A DNA stretch of 37,639 nt, from contig PBBV01000011.1 of NCBI GenBank assembly GCA_002717835.1, positions 12,199 through 49,837 of the forward strand. Direction: 5' to 3'. Below the pieces are notes generated by a model that did not search any database, was not told the DNA's origin, and worked only from the letters and a program-made list of their open reading frames with translations. Position 1 is the stretch's first letter. Every line of letters starts with the position of its first letter. This document shows positions 10,485 to 19,436 of this stretch, piece after piece. Both the position numbers and the translations under genes were made by a program. The DNA comes from Methanobacteriota archaeon. GTDB taxonomy: Archaea > Thermoplasmatota > Poseidoniia > Poseidoniales > Thalassarchaeaceae.

Positions 10485-10835
10485 TCACTCCTCGTTCTCC
10501 ATAGCTCTTAGTCGGCGTATATGGTGGGGATTCACTTCTCCTTGGACTTCTTTTCCTTTCAGATTCAAGACGGATGCAGCAGCCAATACAAGAGAAAAAA
10601 CTGCCATGGGCCTTGCAGCATTCCGGGAACCCCAGAGGTCGCCTCCAAGAAAATGGAGTGAGAATAGGATTACACTTGCAAATATGCAAATAGACATTAT
10701 AGCCCGTTGTCCCATAATTTCCGCTTTCTTGGAACGAGCTATTGTACCGATACTCATCCACAGGATGACAGCGATTCCACATAGGCTCACTGAAAGAGTC
10801 TCAAGTATGCTGAGCAGAGGCATAACACTGCCCAT
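10485..10835 (-). CDS. Small multi-pass membrane protein, unknown function
   Basis: 116 aa with several hydrophobic segments; in the intergenic slot between hemY and divergent polX. Confidence 0.55.
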   Translation of the reverse strand: MGSVMPLLSILETLSVSLCGIAVILWMSIGTIARSKKAEIMGQRAIMSICIFASVILFSLHFLGGDLWGSRNAARPMAVFSLVLAAASVLNLKGKEVQGEVNPHHIRRLRAMENEE

Positions 10836-10909
10836 AGATGGACGTCTGTGAAACTTTCCGGGCTAGATTCAATCCACACAACGATAGACGACCTCTTCAA
10901 GAGGTGCCC

Positions 10910-12844
10910 ATGGTGAACGCCAGACGGTGGGGGCTGCCCGCCACTCGTCGCGAGGATCCTCCCTATTTCACAAAGAGTCAGATCGTGTCAGTTTTTGAAC
11001 AAGTGGCGATTCTGCTGGAATTGGATGGAGCAAATCCATTCAGAGTACGGGCATATCAGAATGCTAGCAGAGCCCTTGGTCAGATGAATCGTCATTTAGT
11101 TGAGGTAATCGAAACAAATAGATTAACAGACATCAAAGGAATAGGGAAAGGGCTCTCCTCTTTGATAGCGGATATCGTGATGAATGGCGAATGGGGGGAC
11201 ATACAATCTCTCTACGATAGAGTTCCTCCAGGATTAGTTGAGATGGTTGGAATTCCAGGGTTGGGGCCAAAAAGAGCCAGGATATTGTCCAAAGAGTTAG
11301 ACGTTTCATCAATAGAGGCACTAAAATCCGCATGCGAGAATAATGAGGTTGCCTCTTTGCAAGGCTTCGGGGAGAAAAGTCAACAGAAATATCTTGAGGG
11401 GATCGAACTTTACCGTAGAAATCAAGGGAGGACTAGATTGGATGTGGGGTTGAGGTTTGGGTTGGCTCTGGAGAAGAGGATTTCCAATATTTCTGGAGTC
11501 GAGAAGGCACAACTCGCTGGAAGCGCAAGACGCAGAAAGGAGACCATAGGCGATTTGGATATAGTAGTGGCAACTCGTCAAGAAAATCGCTCTTCAGTAA
11601 TTCAATCAATCCTCAAATTACCTGGGATTGCAGACATCAAGGGCTATGGCGAGTCTAAAATTAGCCTCATCCTCGAGCAGAGCGTTCTGGATTCCTCATT
11701 CCCAACTGGCAGTATCGACAATGCCCTAAATGAAGCAATTCTTGGTCGTTCGGAAGATGCGACCATAGACGCCCAAGTAAGGGTCGTGTCGCCTGAGACA
11801 TTCCCATTTACGTTGGCATACTTTACCGGTTCAAAAGAGCATAATATACGTATGAGGCAGATTGCAATAGACAACGGATTGAGACTCAATGAATTTGGGC
11901 TCATTCCTGAGCAGCTTGCTGGCGACCTAAAGGGTATAGACGCGGCCACTCACACGCTCTTTTGTGGCAACGAAGCAGACATATACTCTCAGCTGGGGCT
12001 TCAATGGGTAACTCCTGAACTTAGAGAGGATATGGGAGAGATTGAGGCAGCTTCGGTGAACGGCATCCCTGACCTGGTGGAATCAGATATGATAAGGGGC
12101 GCGCTGCATAACCACACCGTTGCTTCTGATGGTTCCTGCACTTTAGAGGAAATGGCGTCGGCAGCAATGAATTTAGGTTGGGAGTATCTTGGAATCGCAG
12201 AACATTCCCCTGCGTTGAACATCGGAGGTCGAAGTATCGGCGTAGATCCTGTCGAGGTATCCGTCCAAAGCGATATTATACGAGGATTGAATGAAAAATG
12301 GAAGGAAAACAATGTAGATTTCAGGATATTTCATGGCACGGAATGCGACATACTCCCCGACGGAAACTTGGATTATTCTCCAGAAGTTAGAAATCAATTC
12401 CATCATGTTATAGGTTCAGTGCATGCTATCGGCACATGGAGATCAAGGGATGAGCAAGATAATACTGATGCAATAATCCGAGCCTTGGAAGATCCAACGT
12501 TTACGATACTGGGCCACCCAACAGGCCGCATTCTACAAGCAAGAGACGGATTCCCCATAGATATGGTTCAGATTATCGAAAAAATGGGCGAAATAAACTC
12601 AAACGGGACACTCAAGGCTATAGAAATCAACGCGTCCCCCTATCGCCTTGACCTTGATTGGAGACTCTGCAAAATCGCTAAAGAAAATGCGGTGCCCATC
12701 GTGATCAACCCGGATGCACATAGTGCAGAAGGCCTCTCTGATGTCTCATATGGCGTAGATATAGCACGAAAGGGATGGCTTCGTAGAGAGGATGTCCTCA
12801 ATACCAAATCTGGTGATGAGTTGGACATCATCCTTGGAGAATAA
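10910..12844 (+). CDS. polX: DNA polymerase X family protein with C-terminal PHP domain (ORF extends to 10838)
   Basis: N-term HhH repeats (ITDIKGIGKGLSSLI, VGIPGLGPKRARIL), nucleotidyltransferase GSARRRKETIGDLDIVVAT, YFTGSKEHNIRMRQIA, PHP domain GALHNHTVASDGSCTLEEMASAA...YLGIAEHSP...INPDAHS. Confidence 0.93.
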   Translation: MVNARRWGLPATRREDPPYFTKSQIVSVFEQVAILLELDGANPFRVRAYQNASRALGQMNRHLVEVIETNRLTDIKGIGKGLSSLIADIVMNGEWGDIQSLYDRVPPGLVEMVGIPGLGPKRARILSKELDVSSIEALKSACENNEVASLQGFGEKSQQKYLEGIELYRRNQGRTRLDVGLRFGLALEKRISNISGVEKAQLAGSARRRKETIGDLDIVVATRQENRSSVIQSILKLPGIADIKGYGESKISLILEQSVLDSSFPTGSIDNALNEAILGRSEDATIDAQVRVVSPETFPFTLAYFTGSKEHNIRMRQIAIDNGLRLNEFGLIPEQLAGDLKGIDAATHTLFCGNEADIYSQLGLQWVTPELREDMGEIEAASVNGIPDLVESDMIRGALHNHTVASDGSCTLEEMASAAMNLGWEYLGIAEHSPALNIGGRSIGVDPVEVSVQSDIIRGLNEKWKENNVDFRIFHGTECDILPDGNLDYSPEVRNQFHHVIGSVHAIGTWRSRDEQDNTDAIIRALEDPTFTILGHPTGRILQARDGFPIDMVQIIEKMGEINSNGTLKAIEINASPYRLDLDWRLCKIAKENAVPIVINPDAHSAEGLSDVSYGVDIARKGWLRREDVLNTKSGDELDIILGE

Positions 12845-12874
12845 CGAATCCTCTTATCTCAGCTGTGCTGCCGA

Positions 12875-13081
12875 TTGACAATGGGACTCGGCCGAGCGCT
12901 TGTCTTCGCATCGGTCATGGTTCTGCCCGCATTTGTGGCAGGACTGTCTTCATGGATTCTTTTCGGAGGTAGCGAGTCTTGGCAAGATTGGCAGTATCTA
13001 ACATGCTATGCAGTTCCCGGAGTTCTGATTATGTCTGCTTTCATAATGGGGTACAAGGGAGATAAAGAGGTAGAGCAATGA
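12875..13081 (+). CDS. Small two-TM membrane protein, unknown
   Basis: 68 aa, two hydrophobic segments; stop overlaps the nth start (ATGA). Confidence 0.5.
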   Translation: MTMGLGRALVFASVMVLPAFVAGLSSWILFGGSESWQDWQYLTCYAVPGVLIMSAFIMGYKGDKEVEQ

Positions 13082-13725
13082 GGCGAATCGAGAAAGCCCA
13101 ACGGATCAGTAAAATTCTTGAAAACTTGTACCCACATACCCCCGTACCACTTGATCACAGTGACTCATACACTCTTTTAGTAGCAGTCATGCTCTCTGCG
13201 CAGACAACTGACAAGAAAGTAAACGAGGTCACTCCCCAACTTTTCAAACTTGCATCAAACCCTGCCGAAATGGCATCTTTGGATGTAACGGACATACAAT
13301 CAGCAATACGGCAAGTGGGCTTGGCGCCAACAAAGGCAAAAAACCTCAAGAAAATGGCAGAGATTATTGTTGACAGAGGAGGAGAAATTAAGGCAAATTG
13401 GGGCTATTTGGAGTCTCTTCCCGGTGTTGGTCATAAGACCGCCAGCGTCGTTATGGCTCAAGCCTTCGGAGTGCCTGCATTTCCTGTCGACACCCACATA
13501 CACAGGCTGGCTGCCAGATGGGGATTATCCAGAGGCACTACGGTTGAAAGAACCGAATATGATTTGAAAGCCATATTCCCAAAACCCATGTGGAACAAAA
13601 GACATCTGCAAATAATCTTCTTTGGTAGAGATCACTGTCCTGCAAGGGGGCATGATCTGTCTAGTTGCATGATTTGTAGTTGGGCCGCGACAAAGAAAAG
13701 GATTAGAGAGGAGATGAGACGTTAA
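13078..13725 (+). CDS. nth: Endonuclease III-like DNA glycosylase (HhH-GPD)
   Basis: LLVAVMLSAQTTDKKVNEVTPQLF, HhH LPGVGHKTASVVMAQAFGVPAFPVDTHIHRLAARWGL with catalytic Lys/Asp; C-term Cys motif present but atypical. Confidence 0.92.
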   Translation: MRRIEKAQRISKILENLYPHTPVPLDHSDSYTLLVAVMLSAQTTDKKVNEVTPQLFKLASNPAEMASLDVTDIQSAIRQVGLAPTKAKNLKKMAEIIVDRGGEIKANWGYLESLPGVGHKTASVVMAQAFGVPAFPVDTHIHRLAARWGLSRGTTVERTEYDLKAIFPKPMWNKRHLQIIFFGRDHCPARGHDLSSCMICSWAATKKRIREEMRR

Positions 13726-13726
13726 T

Positions 13727-14011
13727 CTAAGATCTAAACAAAACAATCAGCCCTATTACTGAAAATGTCGTTCCAAAAGCAAGAATAAATGGCCTATAAT
13801 TTTCAAGTTTATCCATATTTTCCCGCGCCTCATCACATCTACCTTCGTCCCAATCGGTAATTTGGGCTATAGTTCCAACAGTCGTATCGCAGTTTTCCTC
13901 AATCCCTTCCTCGTACAGATCAATTGCATAACCACTACCCGCCCAAGCAAGAATCAATATTCCACCCACTAGAATTAGAATAACTGAGAACACCTTCGAG
14001 AGTTTGCCCAT
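13727..14011 (-). CDS. Small membrane protein, unknown
   Basis: 94 aa with TM segments at both ends and an acidic, Cys-containing middle region (ENCDTT...GRCDEA). Confidence 0.5.
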   Translation of the reverse strand: MGKLSKVFSVILILVGGILILAWAGSGYAIDLYEEGIEENCDTTVGTIAQITDWDEGRCDEARENMDKLENYRPFILAFGTTFSVIGLIVLFRS

Positions 14012-14035
14012 GTCCTCCCCTCCCGTATCAATGAT

Positions 14036-14776
14036 TCAAACGTTCTTGCGTCTTTGACGTAAAGCCTCAACTGCGACAACTGCCAGCGGGGCCTGAAGGT
14101 TGTATGACGGGACAAAACCCTGCATAGGAATCTTCACTATGGAATCACATTCCTGGAGCAGGTCCTCTGGGATACCATGTCGTTCCCCGCCTATCACGAG
14201 CATGCAGCGTCCCGTCAAATCGATATCCCATGGTTCTACATCTCCTGAATCTTCAATCCCAATTATGCGATAGTTGTGAGTCCTAGCTAAATCAGACGCT
14301 TCACGCCAACTCATCCATTTTACTGGGATGAACCGGTCTGCCTTCATCGAAGCTCTCGAAGATGCCTTCCGCCCGTCGGAATTTAAGTCAGCATCAACAA
14401 ATACAGCAGAGCCCCCACTGACTTCGATTGTCCTGATTGCAAAACCGATATTGACGGGATATTGGGCACCCGCAAGTAGCCATATTAATTCCCCTGATGC
14501 CATTATTTCGCCAATCTCCGCAGTCGGATCCCTGTGAAGCAGGCCAAGCGCCTTCGGGGGTTCTGAAGTAAATGGCATGTTGGCCATCCTCCTAAGGTCA
14601 TTCTCAGAACCCTCAATAATCTGCAATCCACGTTTCGAGGCTTCCAAAAGTAGTCGGTCCAGCGCCTCTGATTGAGTCCCCCTCAGGACAAGTATGCGAG
14701 TAACTTGTCTTCCTTTATCAATGGCCTCTAAAATAGCATCCACGCCTGAAATTTTCAGATTCCCCGCCATGTTCAT
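14036..14776 (-). CDS. SpoU/TrmH-family RNA 2'-O-methyltransferase
   Basis: SPOUT motifs: PVNIGFAIRTIEVSGGSAVFV, LVIGGERHGIPEDLLQECDSIVKIPMQGFVPSYNLQAPLAVVAVEALRQ. Confidence 0.9.
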   Translation of the reverse strand: MNMAGNLKISGVDAILEAIDKGRQVTRILVLRGTQSEALDRLLLEASKRGLQIIEGSENDLRRMANMPFTSEPPKALGLLHRDPTAEIGEIMASGELIWLLAGAQYPVNIGFAIRTIEVSGGSAVFVDADLNSDGRKASSRASMKADRFIPVKWMSWREASDLARTHNYRIIGIEDSGDVEPWDIDLTGRCMLVIGGERHGIPEDLLQECDSIVKIPMQGFVPSYNLQAPLAVVAVEALRQRRKNV

Positions 14777-15321
14777 TCCTCTCTATGCCATTCTATCGGT
14801 TGGATTATCTCATTTCTACGAATAAAGGGGAGAGTCGATGCGGGGTTGTCATAAACCGCCAGTATAGCCTCCGAACTCGCAACAAGACCATTGTTTTCAA
14901 GCATTAAGTGCAATTTATTTATCATCCTCAGGCTTTTTTTCCGATGGGAAAGGCCGGAGAATTTCAAAACCGCCACGACCCCCCCTTCAACGTGAAGTAA
15001 TTCAACCCCCGAGTCGGTAGGATTTGGGAGGTCACTCATCCTGTGTTTAGAAGGCATCGTGAACGCCATGACCGAGAAATCACCAGATTCCCACATTCGC
15101 ACCGGCGCAGTCATGGCAATATTTCGAGATTGATCATTCCTTCCGAAAATGTACGACGCGATTCGCCTGAACGCCTGATTTGTATTACGATAACCCATTC
15201 CCTCGACGATCACTCTTGCTTGAATAGTATCCGCATACCGTCTTATCTCAAAACCATCGTATGTCTCAATTATCTCGAAATTAGGCTCCTCAATATTTTC
15301 AGACAAAAAATGCAACTCCAA
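14773..15321 (-). CDS. SOUL-family heme-binding protein
   Basis: EEPNFEIIETYDGFEIRRYADTIQARV, RNIAMTAPVRMW, VYDNPASTLPFIRRNEIIQPI are typical SOUL/HBP signatures. Confidence 0.9.
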   Translation of the reverse strand: MELHFLSENIEEPNFEIIETYDGFEIRRYADTIQARVIVEGMGYRNTNQAFRRIASYIFGRNDQSRNIAMTAPVRMWESGDFSVMAFTMPSKHRMSDLPNPTDSGVELLHVEGGVVAVLKFSGLSHRKKSLRMINKLHLMLENNGLVASSEAILAVYDNPASTLPFIRRNEIIQPIEWHREE

Positions 15322-15331
15322 CCGACTAAAA

Positions 15332-16111
15332 TCAGGAAATCTTTTGATAAATTGGAATCGGCTTCATCTTGTGGGAGTTGGATTTATTCAGTCTCCGATA
15401 TATATCCAAGACTTCTTTCTGACGGTTTGAAAGATCTTCCGAATGAGCCAAATTGGCTTGATTCATCGCCCATTCAAGTTCCTCGTACGTTGCGCCGATT
15501 TGGTCTTCATCTGTTCTACCGTCTGTCCATAATCCATCGTTCGGAGTAGAATTTTGTATATCCTCAATTACACTCATTTGCTTGGCCAAGGCATAAACTT
15601 CCGATTTCAACAAATCTGCGATTGGAGAAATATCCACACCTCCGTCGCCATATTTTGTATAGAATCCCACTCCAAAATCCTCTACCTTGTTGCCCGTCCC
15701 AACCACAATGCCGTTTCTCGAACCAGCTATGGCGTAAAGTGTAGTCATCCGTAACCTAGCCTTTGTATTCGCCAGAGATATCTCAGTTATTTCAAGACCA
15801 TTTAGAGCCCCTTCGACGTACGAATCATAAGATTCTGTCAAGTCAACAAGGTGACTTTTGACATTAGACCATCCATTTTCTAGCCATTCTATGTGACGCT
15901 TTGCCAGGTTATATTGTGATGAATCTTGATGAATCGGCATGTTGACTGCAATTGTTTCCAACCCACTTTTAGCGCAAAGTGTCGAAGTAACAGCAGAGTC
16001 AATCCCGCCTGAAATACCCACAACTAAAGCAGAAATTCCATTGTCATCTGCATACTTCCTGATCCACTTTGTGATATCCTCACAAAGCTCACCCCAATCT
16101 TCCACGGTCAC
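15332..16111 (-). CDS. nadE: NAD+ synthetase (ammonia-dependent type)
   Basis: VVGISGGIDSAVTSTLCAKSG (PP-loop), NTKARLRMTTLYAIAG, VVGTGNKVEDFGVGFYTKYGDGGVDISPIADLLKSEVYALA. Confidence 0.95.
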   Translation of the reverse strand: MTVEDWGELCEDITKWIRKYADDNGISALVVGISGGIDSAVTSTLCAKSGLETIAVNMPIHQDSSQYNLAKRHIEWLENGWSNVKSHLVDLTESYDSYVEGALNGLEITEISLANTKARLRMTTLYAIAGSRNGIVVGTGNKVEDFGVGFYTKYGDGGVDISPIADLLKSEVYALAKQMSVIEDIQNSTPNDGLWTDGRTDEDQIGATYEELEWAMNQANLAHSEDLSNRQKEVLDIYRRLNKSNSHKMKPIPIYQKIS

Positions 16112-16195
16112 TAAGAAGAGCTGGCTGCTAATGGACTATTGTACTTGTCTTGGGCGATATGAGTATCCATCTATCTCGGGGGACATTGAAATCAA

Positions 16196-19100
16196 TTGCC
16201 CGGCTCGGAGTGGGCAATGGAGACTGAGCAGGGGGGTCGCCTTGACCCAGTAGCACTTGAAAATGATCTCATCCAGTTATGGAACAATGAAAATACGTTC
16301 CAAACATCCATAGAAAACAGAAAAAATTCTGGAAAACCGTTCATATTTCTTGAAGGCCCCCCTACAGCAAATGGCAAACCTGGAATCCACCATGTCCTCT
16401 CTCGGCTGTACAAAGACATGGTCTGCAGGTGGAAGACAATGGAAGGGCGTATAGTCGAGAGGAAAGCAGGATGGGACACTCACGGGCTGCCCGTCGAAAT
16501 TGAAGTCCAGAAGCGATTGGACTTGATGTCAAATGAGGCTATCGAAGCGTATGGGATGGAGGCGTTCAATGAAGCGTGCAAGGAAAGTGTCTGGACATAT
16601 GAGCAGGCATGGCGTGAGATGACTGAACGAATGGGTTTCTGGGTTGACATGGACGATCCATATGTGACTCTGCATGACGATTACATTGAATCAGCGTGGT
16701 GGTCGCTAAAACAGATGCACGACAAAGGCTTATTGTTCAGAGGCCACAAAGTATTGCCATATTGCCCCCAGACAGGTACTTCTTACTCCAGCCATGAGGT
16801 GGCTTTGGGATACAAGGAAGTCTCAGAGCCAGCCGTCTTCGTAAAGTTTCAACTTGTGGATGAGAATGCATCCATACTAGCATGGACGACTACACCCTGG
16901 ACATTGCCCGGAAATGTCGGCCTTGCCGTCGGACCAGACGTGGATTACGTGCGTGTTAGAATCACAGAACCCCCCTCGGGCGTATGGGACGGTAGAGGAG
17001 GTGCAGAAGTGGGCGAAGAGATGATTCTTGCAAAGGATTTGATGAGTCACGTGCTCAGACACAAGGTAGAGGTCATATCCGAGATTAAGGGTTCTGATCT
17101 TGAAGGGAGGAAGTACATTTCTCCCTTCCCAGGGGCCATCGATGGAGACAACCATCCCGCTGCTTGGACAGTGGTGACTGCTGATTTTGTTACGACTACG
17201 GATGGAACCGGAATAGTGCATACGGCGGTTATGTACGGGGAGGATGACTACAATCTCGGAATGAAGGTGGGATTCCCCGCACAACACACTGTGGACATGA
17301 ATGGCCAATTCCTCGACGGAACCCACCCTGAACTTGATGGGAGATACGTCAAAGAATGTGATGACTCAATTATTGACCTCTTGCAACTATCTGGTAGGCT
17401 CTACAGAGAACACCAATATGTGCATGATTATCCTCATTGCTGGCGAACTGATCACCCGCTATTGTACTATGCAATGGACAGCTGGTTTGTCCGTATGACT
17501 GCCGTTAAAGACTCAATAATGCAACATAACGAGTCCGTTGAATGGGCTCCTCCTTCCACAGGAACAGGTAGGATGGGTGAATGGCTTTCCAATTTGAAGG
17601 ACTGGGCGATAAGCAGAGAGAGGTATTGGGGAACACCCATACCAGTCTGGATATGCAGTGAGTGTGGCCATGAGCACTGTGTTGGTAGCCGCAGTGAAAT
17701 GGAGGCAATGCTTGCTGAGGGGTCTAACATGCCGAAAGAGCTTCACAGGCCACATGTGGATGATGTAAAGCTTAGTTGCCCGTCCGGGGGTTGCTCGGGA
17801 GTGATGAACCGTGAGCCGTATGTAATGGATTGCTGGTTTGACTCAGGCTGTGCGTCATTTGCTCAATGGCATTATCCCTTCAAAAACCGGGATATATTCG
17901 AATCATCATTTCCGGTGGATTATATCTGTGAGGCAGTTGATCAAACTCGTGGTTGGTTCTACTCGCTACTTGCTGTAGGAACGACAGTCTTTGACAAACC
18001 AACGTATCGAAGTTGCCTGTCTCTCGGACACATACTCGACAAGCACGGAAAGAAAATGAGCAAATCAAGAGGAAATGTGGTTGACCCGTGGGACCACTTT
18101 AACTTGGAGGGCGCAGATGCGATTAGGTGGTACATGACAACTCAAAGTTCTCCATGGCAGCCTACAAACTTCGATCCCAATGGAGTAAGGGAGTCCTATG
18201 CGAGGATGTTCCTGACCCTATGGAACGTTTTCAGATTCCACGCAGACTATGCTGCGCTAGACTCATTCGATCAAGCCGGCGAATTTGATGCTCCTGATGT
18301 GGAGTACAGACCCTCAATCGATCGATGGATCCTTTCTCAAGTTAGCAACATGGCTGAAAAGGTAGACTCTTTCTTCAGAGTATGGGATTTCCATAAGGCT
18401 GGGAGAGAAATCGAACGATTCGTCGTTGACGACCTGTCGAATTGGTACGTCAGGAGATCAAGACGACGACTTTGGGACGAGGCCGAGAGTGCTGACAAGG
18501 CAGCATGCCACCATACCCTGCGAGAAGTCCTTCTAATCACATGTAGAATAATGGCGCCTGTAGCACCATTCATGCCAGATAGGATACACAGGGACTTGAC
18601 AGGAGCATCAGTTCACCTCGCGGACTGGCCTTGTGGTTCCGAGACCATGGACAGCACTTTACCGCCTCGAGATAAAAGATTAGAGTCCCGCATGGCTCTC
18701 GCCAGAAACCTGGCTGAGGCCGGCCGAAGAATCAGAGTCGAATCGTCTCGAAGACAAAGGCTCCCATGCAGGAAGGGCTGGATTGTGGGCGATACGGATG
18801 TAGGGGATTTGAAAGACATACTCTCGGAAGAACTCAATGTCGAATCATTGGAAAATGAAGATGATTTAGAAAGATTCCAAAAGATAGAACTCAAACCCAA
18901 CAGGAAAAGCCTTGGTAGGAAATGCACATCAGACTTACCCGCTGTTCTGAATGAGCTCTCGGAAGTGGACCCAGATTCATTCCTGTTAGAAATACAGGCG
19001 GGAATAGCACATCTGGCGGGATATCCAATAAACATCGAAGATGTGGAAATCAGAAGGGTCGAGAAAGAGGGCTTTGCAGCCATGACAGTGGAAAGCGGAG

Positions 19101-19411
19101 GCAAGAATGTAACCCTCGTTCTAGACTTGTCTCTGGATGATGCATTGCTATCGAAAGGACTAGCAAGAGACATAATTCGAAGAGTCCAAGCAAGGAGAAA
19201 AGAACTCAATCTTAGGATTGAGGCTTCCATTTCTCTTGAAATATCACTTTCTGATGGATCTCACGATTTGGCAGAAGATGATTGGAATCACATACTTTCT
19301 GAAACAAGGTCGATATCGGGTCGCAGGGCTGATAATGATAGTATCATGGAATCGTCTTTTGAGTTGGATGGATCGGTGGTCGGATTTACAGTCATTCCAT
19401 CCGAGGATTGA
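16196..19411 (+). CDS. ileS: Isoleucyl-tRNA synthetase (HIGH motif variant GKPGIHHVL; TTG start at 16196 or ATG at 16217)
   Basis: FLEGPPTANGKPGIHHVLSRLYKDMVCRWKTMEGRIVERKAGWDTHGLPVEIEV, DCWFDSGCASFAQWHYP, GKKMSKSRGNVVDPWD; 1071 aa. Confidence 0.96.
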   Translation: MPGSEWAMETEQGGRLDPVALENDLIQLWNNENTFQTSIENRKNSGKPFIFLEGPPTANGKPGIHHVLSRLYKDMVCRWKTMEGRIVERKAGWDTHGLPVEIEVQKRLDLMSNEAIEAYGMEAFNEACKESVWTYEQAWREMTERMGFWVDMDDPYVTLHDDYIESAWWSLKQMHDKGLLFRGHKVLPYCPQTGTSYSSHEVALGYKEVSEPAVFVKFQLVDENASILAWTTTPWTLPGNVGLAVGPDVDYVRVRITEPPSGVWDGRGGAEVGEEMILAKDLMSHVLRHKVEVISEIKGSDLEGRKYISPFPGAIDGDNHPAAWTVVTADFVTTTDGTGIVHTAVMYGEDDYNLGMKVGFPAQHTVDMNGQFLDGTHPELDGRYVKECDDSIIDLLQLSGRLYREHQYVHDYPHCWRTDHPLLYYAMDSWFVRMTAVKDSIMQHNESVEWAPPSTGTGRMGEWLSNLKDWAISRERYWGTPIPVWICSECGHEHCVGSRSEMEAMLAEGSNMPKELHRPHVDDVKLSCPSGGCSGVMNREPYVMDCWFDSGCASFAQWHYPFKNRDIFESSFPVDYICEAVDQTRGWFYSLLAVGTTVFDKPTYRSCLSLGHILDKHGKKMSKSRGNVVDPWDHFNLEGADAIRWYMTTQSSPWQPTNFDPNGVRESYARMFLTLWNVFRFHADYAALDSFDQAGEFDAPDVEYRPSIDRWILSQVSNMAEKVDSFFRVWDFHKAGREIERFVVDDLSNWYVRRSRRRLWDEAESADKAACHHTLREVLLITCRIMAPVAPFMPDRIHRDLTGASVHLADWPCGSETMDSTLPPRDKRLESRMALARNLAEAGRRIRVESSRRQRLPCRKGWIVGDTDVGDLKDILSEELNVESLENEDDLERFQKIELKPNRKSLGRKCTSDLPAVLNELSEVDPDSFLLEIQAGIAHLAGYPINIEDVEIRRVEKEGFAAMTVESGGKNVTLVLDLSLDDALLSKGLARDIIRRVQARRKELNLRIEASISLEISLSDGSHDLAEDDWNHILSETRSISGRRADNDSIMESSFELDGSVVGFTVIPSED

Positions 19412-19436
19412 ACCGCCTTAGCGCTTCCCAAGCGAT

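Noticed and set aside
16196-16500. IleRS HIGH-motif variant GKPGIHHVL as a possible novelty
   Set aside because: The xPGIHHVL form is, to my knowledge, common in the eukaryal-like type 2 IleRS family, so not unusual by itself.
18613-19230. 205-aa reverse Ser-rich ORF in ileS
   Set aside because: Long, but Ser/Leu-rich mirror of the coding strand; no domain and it lies fully within IleRS.
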